Of a stretch of DNA of 64,000 nucleotides, positions 52,034-63,861 are shown piece after piece. The stretch spans positions 186,001 through 250,000 of the forward strand of contig JBFXKW010000001.1 in the NCBI GenBank assembly GCA_050173345.1. The letters run 5' to 3'. The notes under the pieces are model-generated. The model worked only from the letters and a program-made list of their open reading frames with translations, was not told where the DNA came from and did no database searches. Each line of letters opens with the position of its first letter. Position 1 is the stretch's first letter. The DNA is from SHWC01 sp050173345. GTDB taxonomy: Bacteria; Pseudomonadota; Alphaproteobacteria; UBA828. Made by a program: the position numbers and the translations under genes.

Positions 52034-53377
52034 TCAAGCGGTTGTGGTCGAGAGCTCCCGGCCGATCCAGGCGGCGGCGCGCAGCGTCTCGGCATCCGTT
52101 CCGAGCGCGCCGATCACCTGGACGCCGAGCGGCAAGCCGGCCGCGCCCTTCAGGCCCGGCACGTTGACGGCGGGCAGCCCGAGCATGGTCCACAGCAGGC
52201 AGAAGGCGCGGCTTCCGGTGAAGGCGAGCCCCTCGGTCGCCTCGCCCGGCGCCGCCGGCGTGATCACGGCATCGAATGGTCGGATCAACCGTTCGGCTAT
52301 CGCCTTCATCTGGGCGATGCGCTGGAGCGCGCCGAAATAGCGGTCCGCCTCGATGCCGCGGCCCTCGATGAGGAACGCCCGCAGATGGCTCGACAGCCGC
52401 TCGCCGCCGTCCAGATATTTTTGCCAGAGGTGGTAGGACATCTCGTGGGACATCACGCAGCGGTGAACCGCGACGGCGTCCTCGAAATCCGGCCCCATGT
52501 CGATCCTCGCGGCGCCGAGGCGCGCGGCGAGCGTCTCGAAGCGCGCGGCGGCGTCCGGCTCCATCTCGGGCCAGGCGAAGCTCGGCGCGAAGCCGAGGCG
52601 CGGCCGGCCGAGCGGCGCGGCGAGGGCGTGCTCGAGCCTGGTCGGGCGCTGGCCGAAAGCGGCGACGTCCGCGCCGTCATCGCCCGACATCGCGTCGATG
52701 GCGCGCGCCACGTCCTCGACGCTGCCCGCCAGCGCGCCAATGTGATCGAGCGAGTGACCGAGCATCAGCGCGCCGGTGCGCGGCACGATGCCGAAGCTCG
52801 GCTTCATGCCCCACACCCCGCAGAACGCCGCGGGCCGGATCACTGAGCCGGCGGTCTGGCTGCCGAGCGCGATCGGCACCATGCCGGCGGCGACCGCCGC
52901 CGCGGAGCCGCTCGACGAGCCGCCGGGCGTGCGGCCGAGGTCGTGCGGGTTGCGCGTCCGGGTCGGGTGATAGAAGGCGCATTCGGTCGTGGTCGTCTTG
53001 CCCAGCACCACGGCGCCGGCGCGGCGCAGCCGCTTGACCACGGTGGCGTCGGCCGCGGGGCGGCGCTCGAACTCGTGGACGCAGCCATTGCGCGTCGACA
53101 TGTCGGCGGTGTCGATGACGTCCTTCACGCCGATCGGCACGCCGGCCAGCGGCCCGTCATGGCGCGCGGCGTCCCGTTCGTCGGCCTCGGCCAGTGCCGC
53201 ATCGGCATCGAGGTATTCGAAGGCCTGCACCTCGGGTTCGGTGCGCGACACGCGTTCGAGCGCGTCCGCCAATGCCTGCCGCGCCGTCAGCGCGCCGGAG
53301 CGTACGGCCGCGGCGATCGCGCACCCGCTCGGGCAGGCGCTCGGCTCGACGCGACGGCCTGCGTTTGCATCATTCAT
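52034..53377 (-). CDS. amidase signature family hydrolase
   Basis: The 447-residue amidase has the Ser-cisSer-Lys triad: Lys85 (PIGVKDVID), Ser154 (PGGSSSGSAAAVAAG) and Ser178 (LGSQTAGSVIRPA). It should hydrolyse an amide bond of unknown substrate. The start MNDANAGRRV uses ATG 53377; the open frame extends to 53497. The FIST gene follows 50 bases after its stop on the same strand. The size excludes a GatA-type subunit, and no gatB or gatC is nearby. Confidence 0.9.
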   Translation of the reverse strand: MNDANAGRRVEPSACPSGCAIAAAVRSGALTARQALADALERVSRTEPEVQAFEYLDADAALAEADERDAARHDGPLAGVPIGVKDVIDTADMSTRNGCVHEFERRPAADATVVKRLRRAGAVVLGKTTTTECAFYHPTRTRNPHDLGRTPGGSSSGSAAAVAAGMVPIALGSQTAGSVIRPAAFCGVWGMKPSFGIVPRTGALMLGHSLDHIGALAGSVEDVARAIDAMSGDDGADVAAFGQRPTRLEHALAAPLGRPRLGFAPSFAWPEMEPDAAARFETLAARLGAARIDMGPDFEDAVAVHRCVMSHEMSYHLWQKYLDGGERLSSHLRAFLIEGRGIEADRYFGALQRIAQMKAIAERLIRPFDAVITPAAPGEATEGLAFTGSRAFCLLWTMLGLPAVNVPGLKGAAGLPLGVQVIGALGTDAETLRAAAWIGRELSTTTA

Positions 53378-53478
53378 CGTCAGGTTCTCCCTCGCGCCGC
53401 CCTGTCGTACCCCGGCGCGCATTAGTCTATAAGCACAGCCGGGCAGGCAAGGGCGAACCCGATCCAGCGCCGGACAGC

Positions 53479-54987
53479 ATGGCCGAGCAACCTTCAACCA
53501 CGACGAGCCGATCGAGCCGCGACGCCGTGCTGACGGTGGACGAGATGCATCGCGCCGACGCGGCGACCATCGCGGCGGGCACGCCGGGCCCGGTGCTCAT
53601 GGAGAACGCCGGCGCCGCCATCGCGCGGGCGATCGAGCGCCGCTATGCGCCGCGTCCGGTGCTGGTCGCCTGCGGGCCGGGCAACAATGGCGGCGACGGC
53701 TTCGTCGTGGCGCGCCTGCTCGCCGCCAGGGGCTGGCAGGTGCGCGTCGCGCTGCTCGGCGAGAGGGACCGGCTCAAGGGTGACGCGGCGGAGGCCGCGA
53801 AGCGCTACGGGGGCGCGGCCGAGCCGCTCGCGACGGGCCTGCTCGAAGGCCAAGGGCTCCTGGTCGATGCCCTGTTCGGCGCAGGCCTCGCGCGCGATCT
53901 GGACGGCGTTGCCCGCGCCTTTGTCGAAGCGGCGAACGCCGCCGACGATCTGGTCAGAGTCGCGGTCGACGTGCCGAGCGGGGTCGCTGGCGACACCGGC
54001 GCGGTGCGCGGCGCGGCCTTGCAGGCCGCGCTGACCGTCACGTTCTGCCGAAAGAAGCCCGGCCACCTCCTGCTGCCGGGCCGGGAGCTCTCGGGCGACA
54101 TCGAGGTCGCCGACATCGGCATCCCGGACGCGGTCGTGGACGGCCTCGGCGTGAGCACGTTCGAGAACACGCCCGCGCTCTGGCTCGATCTCCTGCCGCG
54201 GCCGCGCCTGAGCGGGCACAAGTATGACCGCGGCCATGCGCTCGTCGTCGGCGGCGCCGAGACCTCGGGCGCGGCCCGGCTCGCGGCGCGCGGCGCGCTG
54301 CGCATCGGGGCGGGGCTGGTCACCGCGGTCGCGCCGCGCGAGGCGCTCCCGGTCTATGCCGCCAGCCTGGTCGCGGTGATGACGGCGCCGCTCGACGAGC
54401 TTGATCACCAGCTTGCGGACCGCAGGCGCAACGCGTTTCTGATCGGGCCGGGCGCGGGCGTCGGTTCGGCGACGACGGAGCGGGCGCTCGCGGCGCTCGC
54501 CGCGGGCAAGGCCTGCGTGCTCGACGCCGACGCGTTGACCAGCTTCGCCGGCGCGCCAGATCGATTGTTCAGGACGATCCGCGGTCCGGCAGTCATGACG
54601 CCGCACGAGGGCGAGTTCGCGCGCCTCTTCACGCTCGAAGGCGACAAGCTCGCGCGCGCACGCCGTGCGGCAACCTTGAGCGGCGCCGTCATGCTGCTGA
54701 AAGGCGGCGATACCACCATAGCGGCACCCGACGGCCGCGCGGCGATCAACGCCAACGCACCGGCCTACCTCGCCACCGCCGGGGCGGGCGACGTGCTCGC
54801 GGGCTTCGTGCTCGGGCTCCTCGCGCAGGGCATGCCGGCGTTCGAGGCGGCCTGCGCCGCGACCTGGATGCACGCCGAGGCCGCCAAGTTGTTCGGGCCC
54901 GGGCTGATCGCCGAGGACCTGTCCGAAACCCTGCCGGCCGTGCTGCGCGGGCTGGCGACTGAACGAAGGGACGACCATGACCGGTGA
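53479..54987 (+). CDS. nnr: bifunctional NAD(P)H-hydrate repair enzyme (epimerase and dehydratase)
   Basis: The 502-residue fusion repairs hydrated NAD(P)H. The N-terminal YjeF epimerase half (residues about 15-225) has LMENAGAAIARAIE and CGPGNNGGDGFVVARLL; the C-terminal dehydratase half has GHALVVGGAETSGAARLAARGALR and the catalytic TAGAGDVLAGFVLGLLAQG. It uses ADP or ATP for dehydration. ATG 53479 gives MAEQPSTTTSRS. Its stop overlaps the malonyl-CoA decarboxylase start by 11 bases. Confidence 0.94.
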   Translation: MAEQPSTTTSRSSRDAVLTVDEMHRADAATIAAGTPGPVLMENAGAAIARAIERRYAPRPVLVACGPGNNGGDGFVVARLLAARGWQVRVALLGERDRLKGDAAEAAKRYGGAAEPLATGLLEGQGLLVDALFGAGLARDLDGVARAFVEAANAADDLVRVAVDVPSGVAGDTGAVRGAALQAALTVTFCRKKPGHLLLPGRELSGDIEVADIGIPDAVVDGLGVSTFENTPALWLDLLPRPRLSGHKYDRGHALVVGGAETSGAARLAARGALRIGAGLVTAVAPREALPVYAASLVAVMTAPLDELDHQLADRRRNAFLIGPGAGVGSATTERALAALAAGKACVLDADALTSFAGAPDRLFRTIRGPAVMTPHEGEFARLFTLEGDKLARARRAATLSGAVMLLKGGDTTIAAPDGRAAINANAPAYLATAGAGDVLAGFVLGLLAQGMPAFEAACAATWMHAEAAKLFGPGLIAEDLSETLPAVLRGLATERRDDHDR

Positions 54988-56407
54988 GGAGGCTCGCACC
55001 GAAGTCCGCTCTGCCCTGCTGGAGCGGGCGATCTCGCGCATGCGCTCGGCCTGGCGCGACCTGACCTCGCAGGGCCGGCTGCCGAGCCGTGCGCCGGTCC
55101 GGGCCGATCTGCCGGACGACGACCTGCCGACCCTGAAGCGCCAGATCGCGGCCTGCGTCGAGGGGGCGGGCGGCGAGGTTTCTGCCCGCGCCCGCGCCGC
55201 CGAGCTCGGGCGCGTCTACCTGTCGTTGAGCGGGAGCGGAAAGGAGCGTTTCTTCAATCTGCTGGCCCGTGACTTTGGGGTCGATGATGAGGTCGTCAAC
55301 GCGGCGGTCGAAGCGTTGAAGCGGGCCGGCGACGCCGAGGCGCGCCTGCGTGCCCAAGCCCGGCTGCGCGCGGCGCTGACCCCACCCTATGTCGGTTTGC
55401 TTGCGCAATTCAATGGATTGCCGAGCGGAGTCAAGTTCGTGGTTGATCTGCGGACCGAGCTTCGCGAGACCGTGGGGGACGATCCTCACCTGCGGGCGCT
55501 CGACGACAATCTGCGCGAGCTCTTGACCGGTTGGTTCGACATCGGGCTGCTCAGGCTGGAGCGCATCACCTGGCACGCGCCGGCGGCACTCCTCGAGAAG
55601 CTCGCCGCCTATGAGGCGGTGCATCGCGTGCGCTCCTGGCAGGACCTCAAGAACCGGCTCGATTCCGACCGCCGCTTCTATGCCTTCTTCCATCCCAGCA
55701 TGCCGGACGAGCCGCTGATCTTCGTCGAGGTCGCGCTGGTCGACGGCCTCGCCGACAACATCCAGGCCTTGCTCGACAGGGACGCACCGGCCGACGATCC
55801 GAAGAGCGCGAACGCCGCGATCTTCTATTCCATCTCGAACGCCCAGCGCGGCCTGGTGGGGCTGTCGTTCGGCGGTTTCCTCATCAAACGGGTGCTCGAC
55901 GACCTGTCGCGCGAGCTGCCTACCTTGAAGACCTTCGCCACTCTCTCGCCGCTGCCCGGGTTCCGCAACTGGGTCGAGCGGCGCATCGCGGCGGGCGACG
56001 ACACGCTGCTCACGGCGCCGGCCGCCAAGGCACTCAGGGCCTTCGAGCCGGACGCTGCCTCAACGGCTGAGCTGCTCGGCAAGCTGCTCGACGGGCCGTG
56101 GCATCGGAACGAGGCCCTAAGCGACGCGCTGGAGGCGCCGATGCTCCGCCTGGCCGCGCGCTACCTGCTGACCGCGAAGCAGGGCAATGAGCCGCTCGAC
56201 CGGGTGGCGCGCTTCCACCTCAACAACGGAGCGCGCGTCGAGCGCCTGAACTGGCGCGGCGACAACTCGCCGAACGGCCTTAAGCAATCCTTCGGGCTGA
56301 TGGTCAACTATCGCTACCGTCCCGAGGAGATCGAGGCCAATCACGAGGCCTATCGGGGCGAGGGGCGGATCGCGGCCGCGCCGGCGGTGCGGGCCTTGCT
56401 GGGTTGA
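54977..56407 (+). CDS. malonyl-CoA decarboxylase
   Basis: The 476-residue enzyme converts malonyl-CoA to acetyl-CoA and CO2. Signatures are LLARDFGVDDEVVNAAVEAL, FLTGWFDIGLLRLERITWHAPA (helical), the FFHPSMPDEPLIFVEVALV stretch and FYSISNAQRGLVGLSFGGFLIK that carries the active Ser. The Lys near LIKRVLDDL and a late His region complete the fold. It overlaps nnr by 11 bases, an operon not linked to a malonyl-CoA synthetase here. Confidence 0.9.
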   Translation: MTGEEARTEVRSALLERAISRMRSAWRDLTSQGRLPSRAPVRADLPDDDLPTLKRQIAACVEGAGGEVSARARAAELGRVYLSLSGSGKERFFNLLARDFGVDDEVVNAAVEALKRAGDAEARLRAQARLRAALTPPYVGLLAQFNGLPSGVKFVVDLRTELRETVGDDPHLRALDDNLRELLTGWFDIGLLRLERITWHAPAALLEKLAAYEAVHRVRSWQDLKNRLDSDRRFYAFFHPSMPDEPLIFVEVALVDGLADNIQALLDRDAPADDPKSANAAIFYSISNAQRGLVGLSFGGFLIKRVLDDLSRELPTLKTFATLSPLPGFRNWVERRIAAGDDTLLTAPAAKALRAFEPDAASTAELLGKLLDGPWHRNEALSDALEAPMLRLAARYLLTAKQGNEPLDRVARFHLNNGARVERLNWRGDNSPNGLKQSFGLMVNYRYRPEEIEANHEAYRGEGRIAAAPAVRALLG

Positions 56408-56443
56408 GCGGGCCGCGCCGGGGCTGCCGCGTTAGGCAGGCAC

Positions 56444-56472
56444 TTGAGACCGGGGCGAACCCTGCTTATGGT
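56444..56472 (+). promoter_or_regulatory. candidate promoter of tRNA-Leu
   Basis: TTGAGA at 56444-56449 and TATGGT at 56467-56472 are separated by 17 bases, a good sigma-70 match. The start would lie about 73 bases before the tRNA. Confidence 0.5.
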
Positions 56473-56551
56473 ACGAGATTCGGAATTGAGGGCCTTCGAC
56501 GCGCCTTCCGGCCCGGCCGGGAACGCGACATGCGCCCAAATCGCGAAGGAT

Positions 56552-56635
56552 GCGGGCGTGGTGGAATGGTAGACACGCCAGATTTAGGATCTGGTGACGA
56601 AAGTCGTGGGGGTTCAAGTCCCTTCGCCCGCACCA
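56552..56635 (+). tRNA. tRNA-Leu (anticodon TAG)
   Basis: The acceptor GCGGGCG pairs with CGCCCGC, the anticodon loop TTTAGGA lies between CCAGA and TCTGG, and a class II variable arm (TGACGAAAGTCG) is present as expected for leucine. CCA is encoded at 56633-56635. Confidence 0.96.
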
Positions 56636-56740
56636 TGTCCGTCTAGCCCGTTCGGGCAGGCCGTCGAGCGCCCCAGCCGATCCGGAGCGGCGCGCGAACC
56701 GGTGAATGCACAGCCATCGTCTTGAGGAGCGTATGACGCC

Positions 56741-58093
56741 ATGCAGGTGACAGAGACCCTGTCGGAGGGGTTGAAACGGGAGCTGAAGGTCGTTGTCCCG
56801 GCCACCGAGCTCGAATCCGCCGTCGAGAAGCGCCTTGCTCAGTTGAGCCGGACCGTCCGCCTGAAGGGCTTCCGCCCCGGCAAGGTGCCCATGAACGTGG
56901 TACGCCAGCGCTTTCGCGGCGCCGTGCTCTCCGAGGTCATCGAGAAGCAGATCCAGGAGACCTCGGCCAAGGCGATCGCCGACCGGAACGTCCGCCCGGC
57001 CGGCCAGCCCACGCTCGAGATCATGGGCTACGACCCCGGCAAGGACCTCGAGTTCAAGATGGGCTTCGAGGTGCTGCCGGCGGTCGAGCTCGGCGATTTC
57101 TCGACGATCGAGCTGACACGGGAAACCGCCAAGCCCGACGAAACGGAAATCGAAGCGGCGCTGCAGCGCGTGGCGGATTCGGAGCGGCGCTACGACAAGG
57201 CCGAGGGGCGGGAAGCCGCGTCCGACGATCAACTGTTGCTGGATTTCGAGGGCTCGGTCGACGGCACGACGTTCGACGGCGGCAAGGCCGACGATTTCGA
57301 GCTGGTGCTCGGCTCGGGCGCCCTGATCCCCGGCTTCGAGGACCAGCTCACCGGCGCCAAAGCTGGCGACGAGCGTACCGTCGAGGTCACCTTTCCCGAG
57401 CGCTATCCGCGCGAAACGCTGGCCGGCAAGGCCGCCAGCTTCAAGGTGAAGGTCAAGGAGGTGCGCGAGCCCGTGCCGGTCGCCATCGACGACGAGCTTG
57501 CCAAGCGCTTCAACTACGAATCCCTTGAGGCGATGCGCGCCGCCGTCCAGGAGCGCCTGACGCAGGACTACGAGAACGTCTCCCGCGCCAAGATCAAGCG
57601 GAAGCTCCTTGATAAGCTCGCCGAGCGATATACCTTCCCTGTGCCGGAGAGCATGGTCGAGCAGGAATTCCAGCAGATTTGGGGTCAGATCAAGGCCGAG
57701 GCCGAGCAGACCAAGTCGACCGTCGAGGCGGTGATCGGCAAGTCCGAGGCCGACGGCAAGGTCGAATACCGCGGCATCGCGGAACGGCGGGTCCGCCTGG
57801 GCCTGCTGCTCGCCGAGGTCGGCCGGCAGAACGGCGTCACGGTCGAGCGCGAAGACCTGCTCCATGCCGCGATGCAGAGCGCGCGCAGCATCGCGCAGCC
57901 CAAGCAGATCATGGATTTCTACCGCAACAACCCGAACGCGCTCGAACGCTTCCGTGCGCCGGTGTTCGAGGAGAAGACGGTGGATTTCCTCCTCAAGATG
58001 GCCAAGGTCACCGAGCAGAGCGTGACCCCGGCCGAGCTGCTCACGGACCCCGACGAGGAAGAAGGCCAGGGGGCCGCGGGCCAAGGCGCCTAG
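56741..58093 (+). CDS. tig: trigger factor
   Basis: The 450-residue chaperone binds nascent chains at the ribosome exit. The ribosome-binding loop appears in KGFRPGKVPMNVVRQRF, the peptidyl-prolyl isomerase domain lies around LLDFEGSVDGTTFDGGKADDFELVLGSGALIPGFEDQLTG, and the C-terminal helical arms follow. It begins the conserved tig-clpP-clpX-lon-hupB chain, which is typical of alphaproteobacteria. Confidence 0.97.
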   Translation: MQVTETLSEGLKRELKVVVPATELESAVEKRLAQLSRTVRLKGFRPGKVPMNVVRQRFRGAVLSEVIEKQIQETSAKAIADRNVRPAGQPTLEIMGYDPGKDLEFKMGFEVLPAVELGDFSTIELTRETAKPDETEIEAALQRVADSERRYDKAEGREAASDDQLLLDFEGSVDGTTFDGGKADDFELVLGSGALIPGFEDQLTGAKAGDERTVEVTFPERYPRETLAGKAASFKVKVKEVREPVPVAIDDELAKRFNYESLEAMRAAVQERLTQDYENVSRAKIKRKLLDKLAERYTFPVPESMVEQEFQQIWGQIKAEAEQTKSTVEAVIGKSEADGKVEYRGIAERRVRLGLLLAEVGRQNGVTVEREDLLHAAMQSARSIAQPKQIMDFYRNNPNALERFRAPVFEEKTVDFLLKMAKVTEQSVTPAELLTDPDEEEGQGAAGQGA

Positions 58094-58170
58094 ATCGAAA
58101 CGCCGGGTAGCGCGCGCCTCGAGCCGGCGCGCGACCCATCATTCCGAGGCTGCATCCAGGAGACACCGAT

Positions 58171-58815
58171 TTGGCGGACATCATCGAGACTTACGGCAAC
58201 GTCCTCGTGCCGATGGTGGTTGAGCAGACCAACCGCGGCGAGCGCGCCTACGACATCTATTCCCGGCTCCTCAAGGAGCGCATCATCTTCATCACCGGCC
58301 CGATCCACGACGAGATGGCGAGCCTGATCTCGGCGCAGTTCCTGTTCCTCGAATCCGAGAACCCGTCGAAGGATATCTCGGTCTACATCAACTCGCCGGG
58401 CGGCCTGGTGACGGCCGGCCTCGCGATCTACGACACGATGCAGTACATCCGGCCGGCGGTCTCGACGCTGTGCATCGGGCAGGCCGCCTCGATGGGCTCG
58501 CTCCTGCTGTGCTCGGGCGCTGCGGGGCAGCGCTTCGCCCTGCCGAACTCGCGCATCATGCTGCACCAGCCCTCGGGCGGCTTCCAGGGCCAGGCCACCG
58601 ACATCGAGATCCACGCGCGCGAAATCCTCTCGCTCCGCAAGCGCCTGAACGAGATTTACGTCCATCACACGGGGCAGGCGATCGAGGTGATCGAGGAGAA
58701 CCTGGAGCGCGACAAGTTCATGACGCCCGAGGACGCCAAGACGTTCGGCATCGTCGACGAGGTGATCACCAAGCGCCCGGCCGCCGATGACAGCGCCGAA
58801 AAAAAGCCTAAATAA
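58171..58815 (+). CDS. clpP: ATP-dependent Clp protease proteolytic subunit
   Basis: The 214-residue serine protease has the catalytic triad Ser107 (GQAASMGS), His132 (MLHQPSGG) and Asp181 (LERDKFMT), and the VYINSPGG loop. It forms 14-mers with ClpX. A TTG codon at 58171 is the start, supported by the CCAGGAGA ribosome-binding site 8 bases upstream and by the typical N-terminus before MVVEQTNRGERAYDIYSRLL. The 225-base gap before clpX contains no gene. Confidence 0.96.
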   Translation: MADIIETYGNVLVPMVVEQTNRGERAYDIYSRLLKERIIFITGPIHDEMASLISAQFLFLESENPSKDISVYINSPGGLVTAGLAIYDTMQYIRPAVSTLCIGQAASMGSLLLCSGAAGQRFALPNSRIMLHQPSGGFQGQATDIEIHAREILSLRKRLNEIYVHHTGQAIEVIEENLERDKFMTPEDAKTFGIVDEVITKRPAADDSAEKKPK

Positions 58816-59040
58816 ATGTTAACGAAGTGAGGGTAAGGGTTTGTTGGGGTAGGCGCGGTTAGGCTCCTCGCGCGGTCTCGTCAAGCGGATTGGCCGCAGT
58901 TTTGGCTAGACAGCGAGGGGAATTGGGTGCCACGTTTTTGACAGTGACTAAGATTCGAAGGTGTTTCCGGGCCTTGCAGGCAGGCAAGCCGGTCAAGGGT
59001 CGGGGTTACAGCCTTCGGTCGGAACGGTGACGGTGCGGAC

Positions 59041-60309
59041 ATGAACAAGTCCAGCGGCAGCGACTCGAAGAACACGCTCTACTGCTCGTTCTGCGGCAAG
59101 AGCCAGCATGAGGTCCGCAAGCTGATCGCGGGGCCGACGGTGTTCATCTGCGATGAATGCGTCGAACTCTGCATGGACATCATCCGCGAGGAGCACAAGA
59201 CGGCGCGGGTCAAGAGCCGCGACGGCGTGCCGACGCCAGGCGAAATCCGTGCCGTGCTCGACGACTACGTGATCGGCCAGCACCACGCGAAGAAGGTGCT
59301 CTCCGTCGCCGTCCACAACCACTACAAGCGCCTCGCCCATGGCGGCAAGGCGAGCGACGTCGAGCTCGCGAAATCGAACATCCTGCTGGTCGGGCCCACC
59401 GGCTGCGGCAAGACGCTGCTGGCGCAGACGCTGGCGCGCATCCTCGACGTGCCGTTCACCATGGCGGATGCCACCACGCTCACCGAAGCCGGCTATGTCG
59501 GCGAGGATGTCGAGAACATCATCCTCAAGCTCCTGCAGTCGGCGGACTACAACGTCGAGCGTGCGCAGCGCGGCATCGTCTACCTCGACGAGGTGGACAA
59601 GATCGCGCGCAAGTCCGACAACCCGTCGATCACGCGGGACGTCTCGGGCGAGGGCGTGCAGCAGGCGCTGCTCAAGATCATGGAGGGCACCGTCGCCTCG
59701 GTGCCGCCCCAGGGCGGGCGCAAGCATCCCCAGCAGGAGTTCCTGCAGGTCGACACCACCAACATCCTGTTCATCTGCGGCGGCGCCTTCTCGGGCCTCG
59801 AGAAGATCATCAGCGCGCGTGGGCAGGGCACCTCGATCGGCTTCGGCGCCGACGTGCGCTCGCCGGAGGAGCGCCGCACCGGCGAGATCCTGCGCGAGGT
59901 CGAGCCCGAGGACCTGTTGAAGTTCGGCCTGATCCCCGAGTTCGTCGGCCGCCTGCCGGTGATCGCGACGCTGGAGGATCTCGACGAGGAGGCGCTCATC
60001 GAAATCCTGACCAAGCCGAAGAACGCCCTGGTCAAGCAGTACCAGAAGCTGTTCGACATGGAGGACGTCCGGCTGACCTTCGCCGACGAGGCGCTCGTCA
60101 AGGTCGCGCAGAAGGCGATCGCCCGGAAGACCGGCGCGCGCGGCCTGCGCTCCATCCTCGAAGGCATCCTGCTCGACACCATGTTCGAGCTGCCGAGCTA
60201 CGACACGGTCGAGGAGGTCGTCATCAAGGCCGAAGTGGTCGAGAGCCACGCGAAGCCGCTCCTCATCTATGCGGACCGCCGCGAGGACGCCACTTCGACC
60301 GCGTCCTGA
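59041..60309 (+). CDS. clpX: Clp protease ATP-binding unfoldase ClpX
   Basis: The 422-residue AAA+ unfoldase has an N-terminal zinc finger (CSFCGKSQHEV with CDECVELC), Walker A GPTGCGKT, Walker B VYLDEVDK and the ClpP-binding IGF-type region. The GYVGEDVENIILKLL pore segment is intact. It feeds substrates to ClpP. It has its own upstream space of 225 bases, with a TTGACA at 58938-58943 but no clear -10. Confidence 0.97.
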   Translation: MNKSSGSDSKNTLYCSFCGKSQHEVRKLIAGPTVFICDECVELCMDIIREEHKTARVKSRDGVPTPGEIRAVLDDYVIGQHHAKKVLSVAVHNHYKRLAHGGKASDVELAKSNILLVGPTGCGKTLLAQTLARILDVPFTMADATTLTEAGYVGEDVENIILKLLQSADYNVERAQRGIVYLDEVDKIARKSDNPSITRDVSGEGVQQALLKIMEGTVASVPPQGGRKHPQQEFLQVDTTNILFICGGAFSGLEKIISARGQGTSIGFGADVRSPEERRTGEILREVEPEDLLKFGLIPEFVGRLPVIATLEDLDEEALIEILTKPKNALVKQYQKLFDMEDVRLTFADEALVKVAQKAIARKTGARGLRSILEGILLDTMFELPSYDTVEEVVIKAEVVESHAKPLLIYADRREDATSTAS

Positions 60310-60315
60310 TGCCCC

Positions 60316-60345
60316 CTTGAATGAGGGGAATCTCACGCCCAATTG
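60316..60345 (+). promoter_or_regulatory. possible heat-shock (sigma-32) promoter of lon
   Basis: CTTGAA at 60316-60321 and CCAATT at 60339-60344, 17 bases apart, resemble the alphaproteobacterial RpoH elements (CTTGAA-N17-CYTATNT type), with mismatches in the second. It lies about 75 bases before the lon start. Confidence 0.4.
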
Positions 60346-60418
60346 AAACTCATTCGGCTCCGGCCGGGCGGGTGCGTTGTGCCCGCCCCGCTGGGTGCCA
60401 GAGAGTGACGAGGTTGTG

Positions 60419-62839
<2,421 letters not shown>

Positions 62840-62852
62840 AGGTTTATTTCTG

Positions 62853-62889
62853 AAGGGCGCGCCGCGCGGTTTCGTGCGGCGCGCCCTTT
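62853..62889 (+). terminator. rho-independent terminator after lon
   Basis: AGGGCGCGCCGC at 62854-62865 pairs perfectly with GCGGCGCGCCCT at 62876-62887, around a 10-base loop, followed by TTC. It lies 15 bases after the lon stop and separates lon from hupB. Confidence 0.75.
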
Positions 62890-62969
62890 CGACTCGGGCA
62901 ATCGTGCGACTCCGACAAGAATAAATGCGCGAATCGCGCTGTGGGCTTGGGTTTCAGGCCTGTCGCGCG

Positions 62970-62999
62970 TTGACGCCGTGAAAAACAGCGCTCTACACT
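62970..62999 (+). promoter_or_regulatory. candidate promoter of hupB
   Basis: TTGACG at 62970-62975 and TACACT at 62994-62999 are 18 bases apart, consistent with a sigma-70 promoter for a highly expressed gene. The transcript would carry a leader of about 75 bases. Confidence 0.55.
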
Positions 63000-63080
63000 T
63001 TCGGCCAGTGCTGCCGAGTCGCATCGGCGACACCGCCAAGTCCCGGCATGTCCACGCCAACCTAAAAGGGGGTTACACGG

Positions 63081-63353
63081 GTGAACAAGAACGATCTCGT
63101 CAAGGCCGTTGCGGCCGATGTGGATCTGGCCAACGCGCAGGCCGCGCGCGCCGTTGATTCGGTGTTCGACACCATCCAGAGGGCACTCAAGAAGGGCGAC
63201 GAGGTGCGCCTCGTCGGCTTCGGCACCTTCCTCGTGGTGAAGCGCAAGGCGACCAAGGGGCGCAATCCTCAGACCGGCGAAGAGATCAAGATCGCGGCCT
63301 CCAAGCAGCCCAAGTTCCGGGCCGGCAAGGCGCTCAAGGACGCGGTGAACTAG
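63081..63353 (+). CDS. hupB: DNA-binding protein HU
   Basis: The 90-residue HU-type nucleoid protein starts MNKNDLVKAVAAD. The DNA-binding beta-arm contains GRNPQTGEEIKIAASKQPKFRAGKALKDAVN with the family GRNPxTGxxI signature. It starts with GTG at 63081 after AAAAGGGGG, which is a strong ribosome-binding site. It follows lon, the usual alphaproteobacterial order. Confidence 0.97.
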   Translation: MNKNDLVKAVAADVDLANAQAARAVDSVFDTIQRALKKGDEVRLVGFGTFLVVKRKATKGRNPQTGEEIKIAASKQPKFRAGKALKDAVN

Positions 63354-63504
63354 GGCGTGCCACTTGCGATGGCGCGGTTTCGCGGCCTATCGCAAACACG
63401 ATTTCCGCCCTGACAAGAGATTTAGAGCGCGTTCGGGTTCTCGGTTGTCTCGACCGGATATGATCGCGCCCTAGCCCGGCTGCCTCTGGCGGGTTCAAAT
63501 CTGG

Positions 63505-63543
63505 CGATGCCGGCTACCGGAAGGTGGCCGGCATCGGCATTTT
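63505..63543 (+). terminator. terminator hairpin between hupB and tRNA-Val
   Basis: CGATGCCGGC at 63505-63514 pairs perfectly with GCCGGCATCG at 63527-63536, with an inner ACC/GGT extension around GGAA. GCATTTT follows. It probably ends the hupB transcript. Confidence 0.7.
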
Positions 63544-63594
63544 CGGGCTAGATTGCCGCGAACCGGCGAGGGGCCGGGGCCGGGCGTGGCATGC

Positions 63595-63670
63595 GGGCGA
63601 TTAGCTCAGCTGGTAGAGCGTCTCGTTTACACCGAGAATGTCGGCGGTTCGAGTCCGTCATCGCCCACCA
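63595..63670 (+). tRNA. tRNA-Val (anticodon TAC)
   Basis: The acceptor GGGCGAT pairs with ATCGCCC, the anticodon loop TTTACAC lies between TCTCG and CGAGA, and the T-arm loop is TTCGAGT. CCA is encoded at 63668-63670. The position after hupB matches the common alphaproteobacterial order. Confidence 0.96.
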
Positions 63671-63784
63671 TTGCCGCCGCTCTATATACGTTAACGAAAG
63701 GCAAGCTCCTTGACCGGTATGATACGGTGCAGTACATGAGGCCGCTTTCCGCAGCCGTCGGCTCGACGCGGCGGAGAGGGTTTT

Positions 63785-63861
<77 letters not shown>

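Noticed and set aside
56432..58084. A 550-residue open frame opposite tig
   Set aside because: Shadow of trigger factor that also runs through tRNA-Leu.
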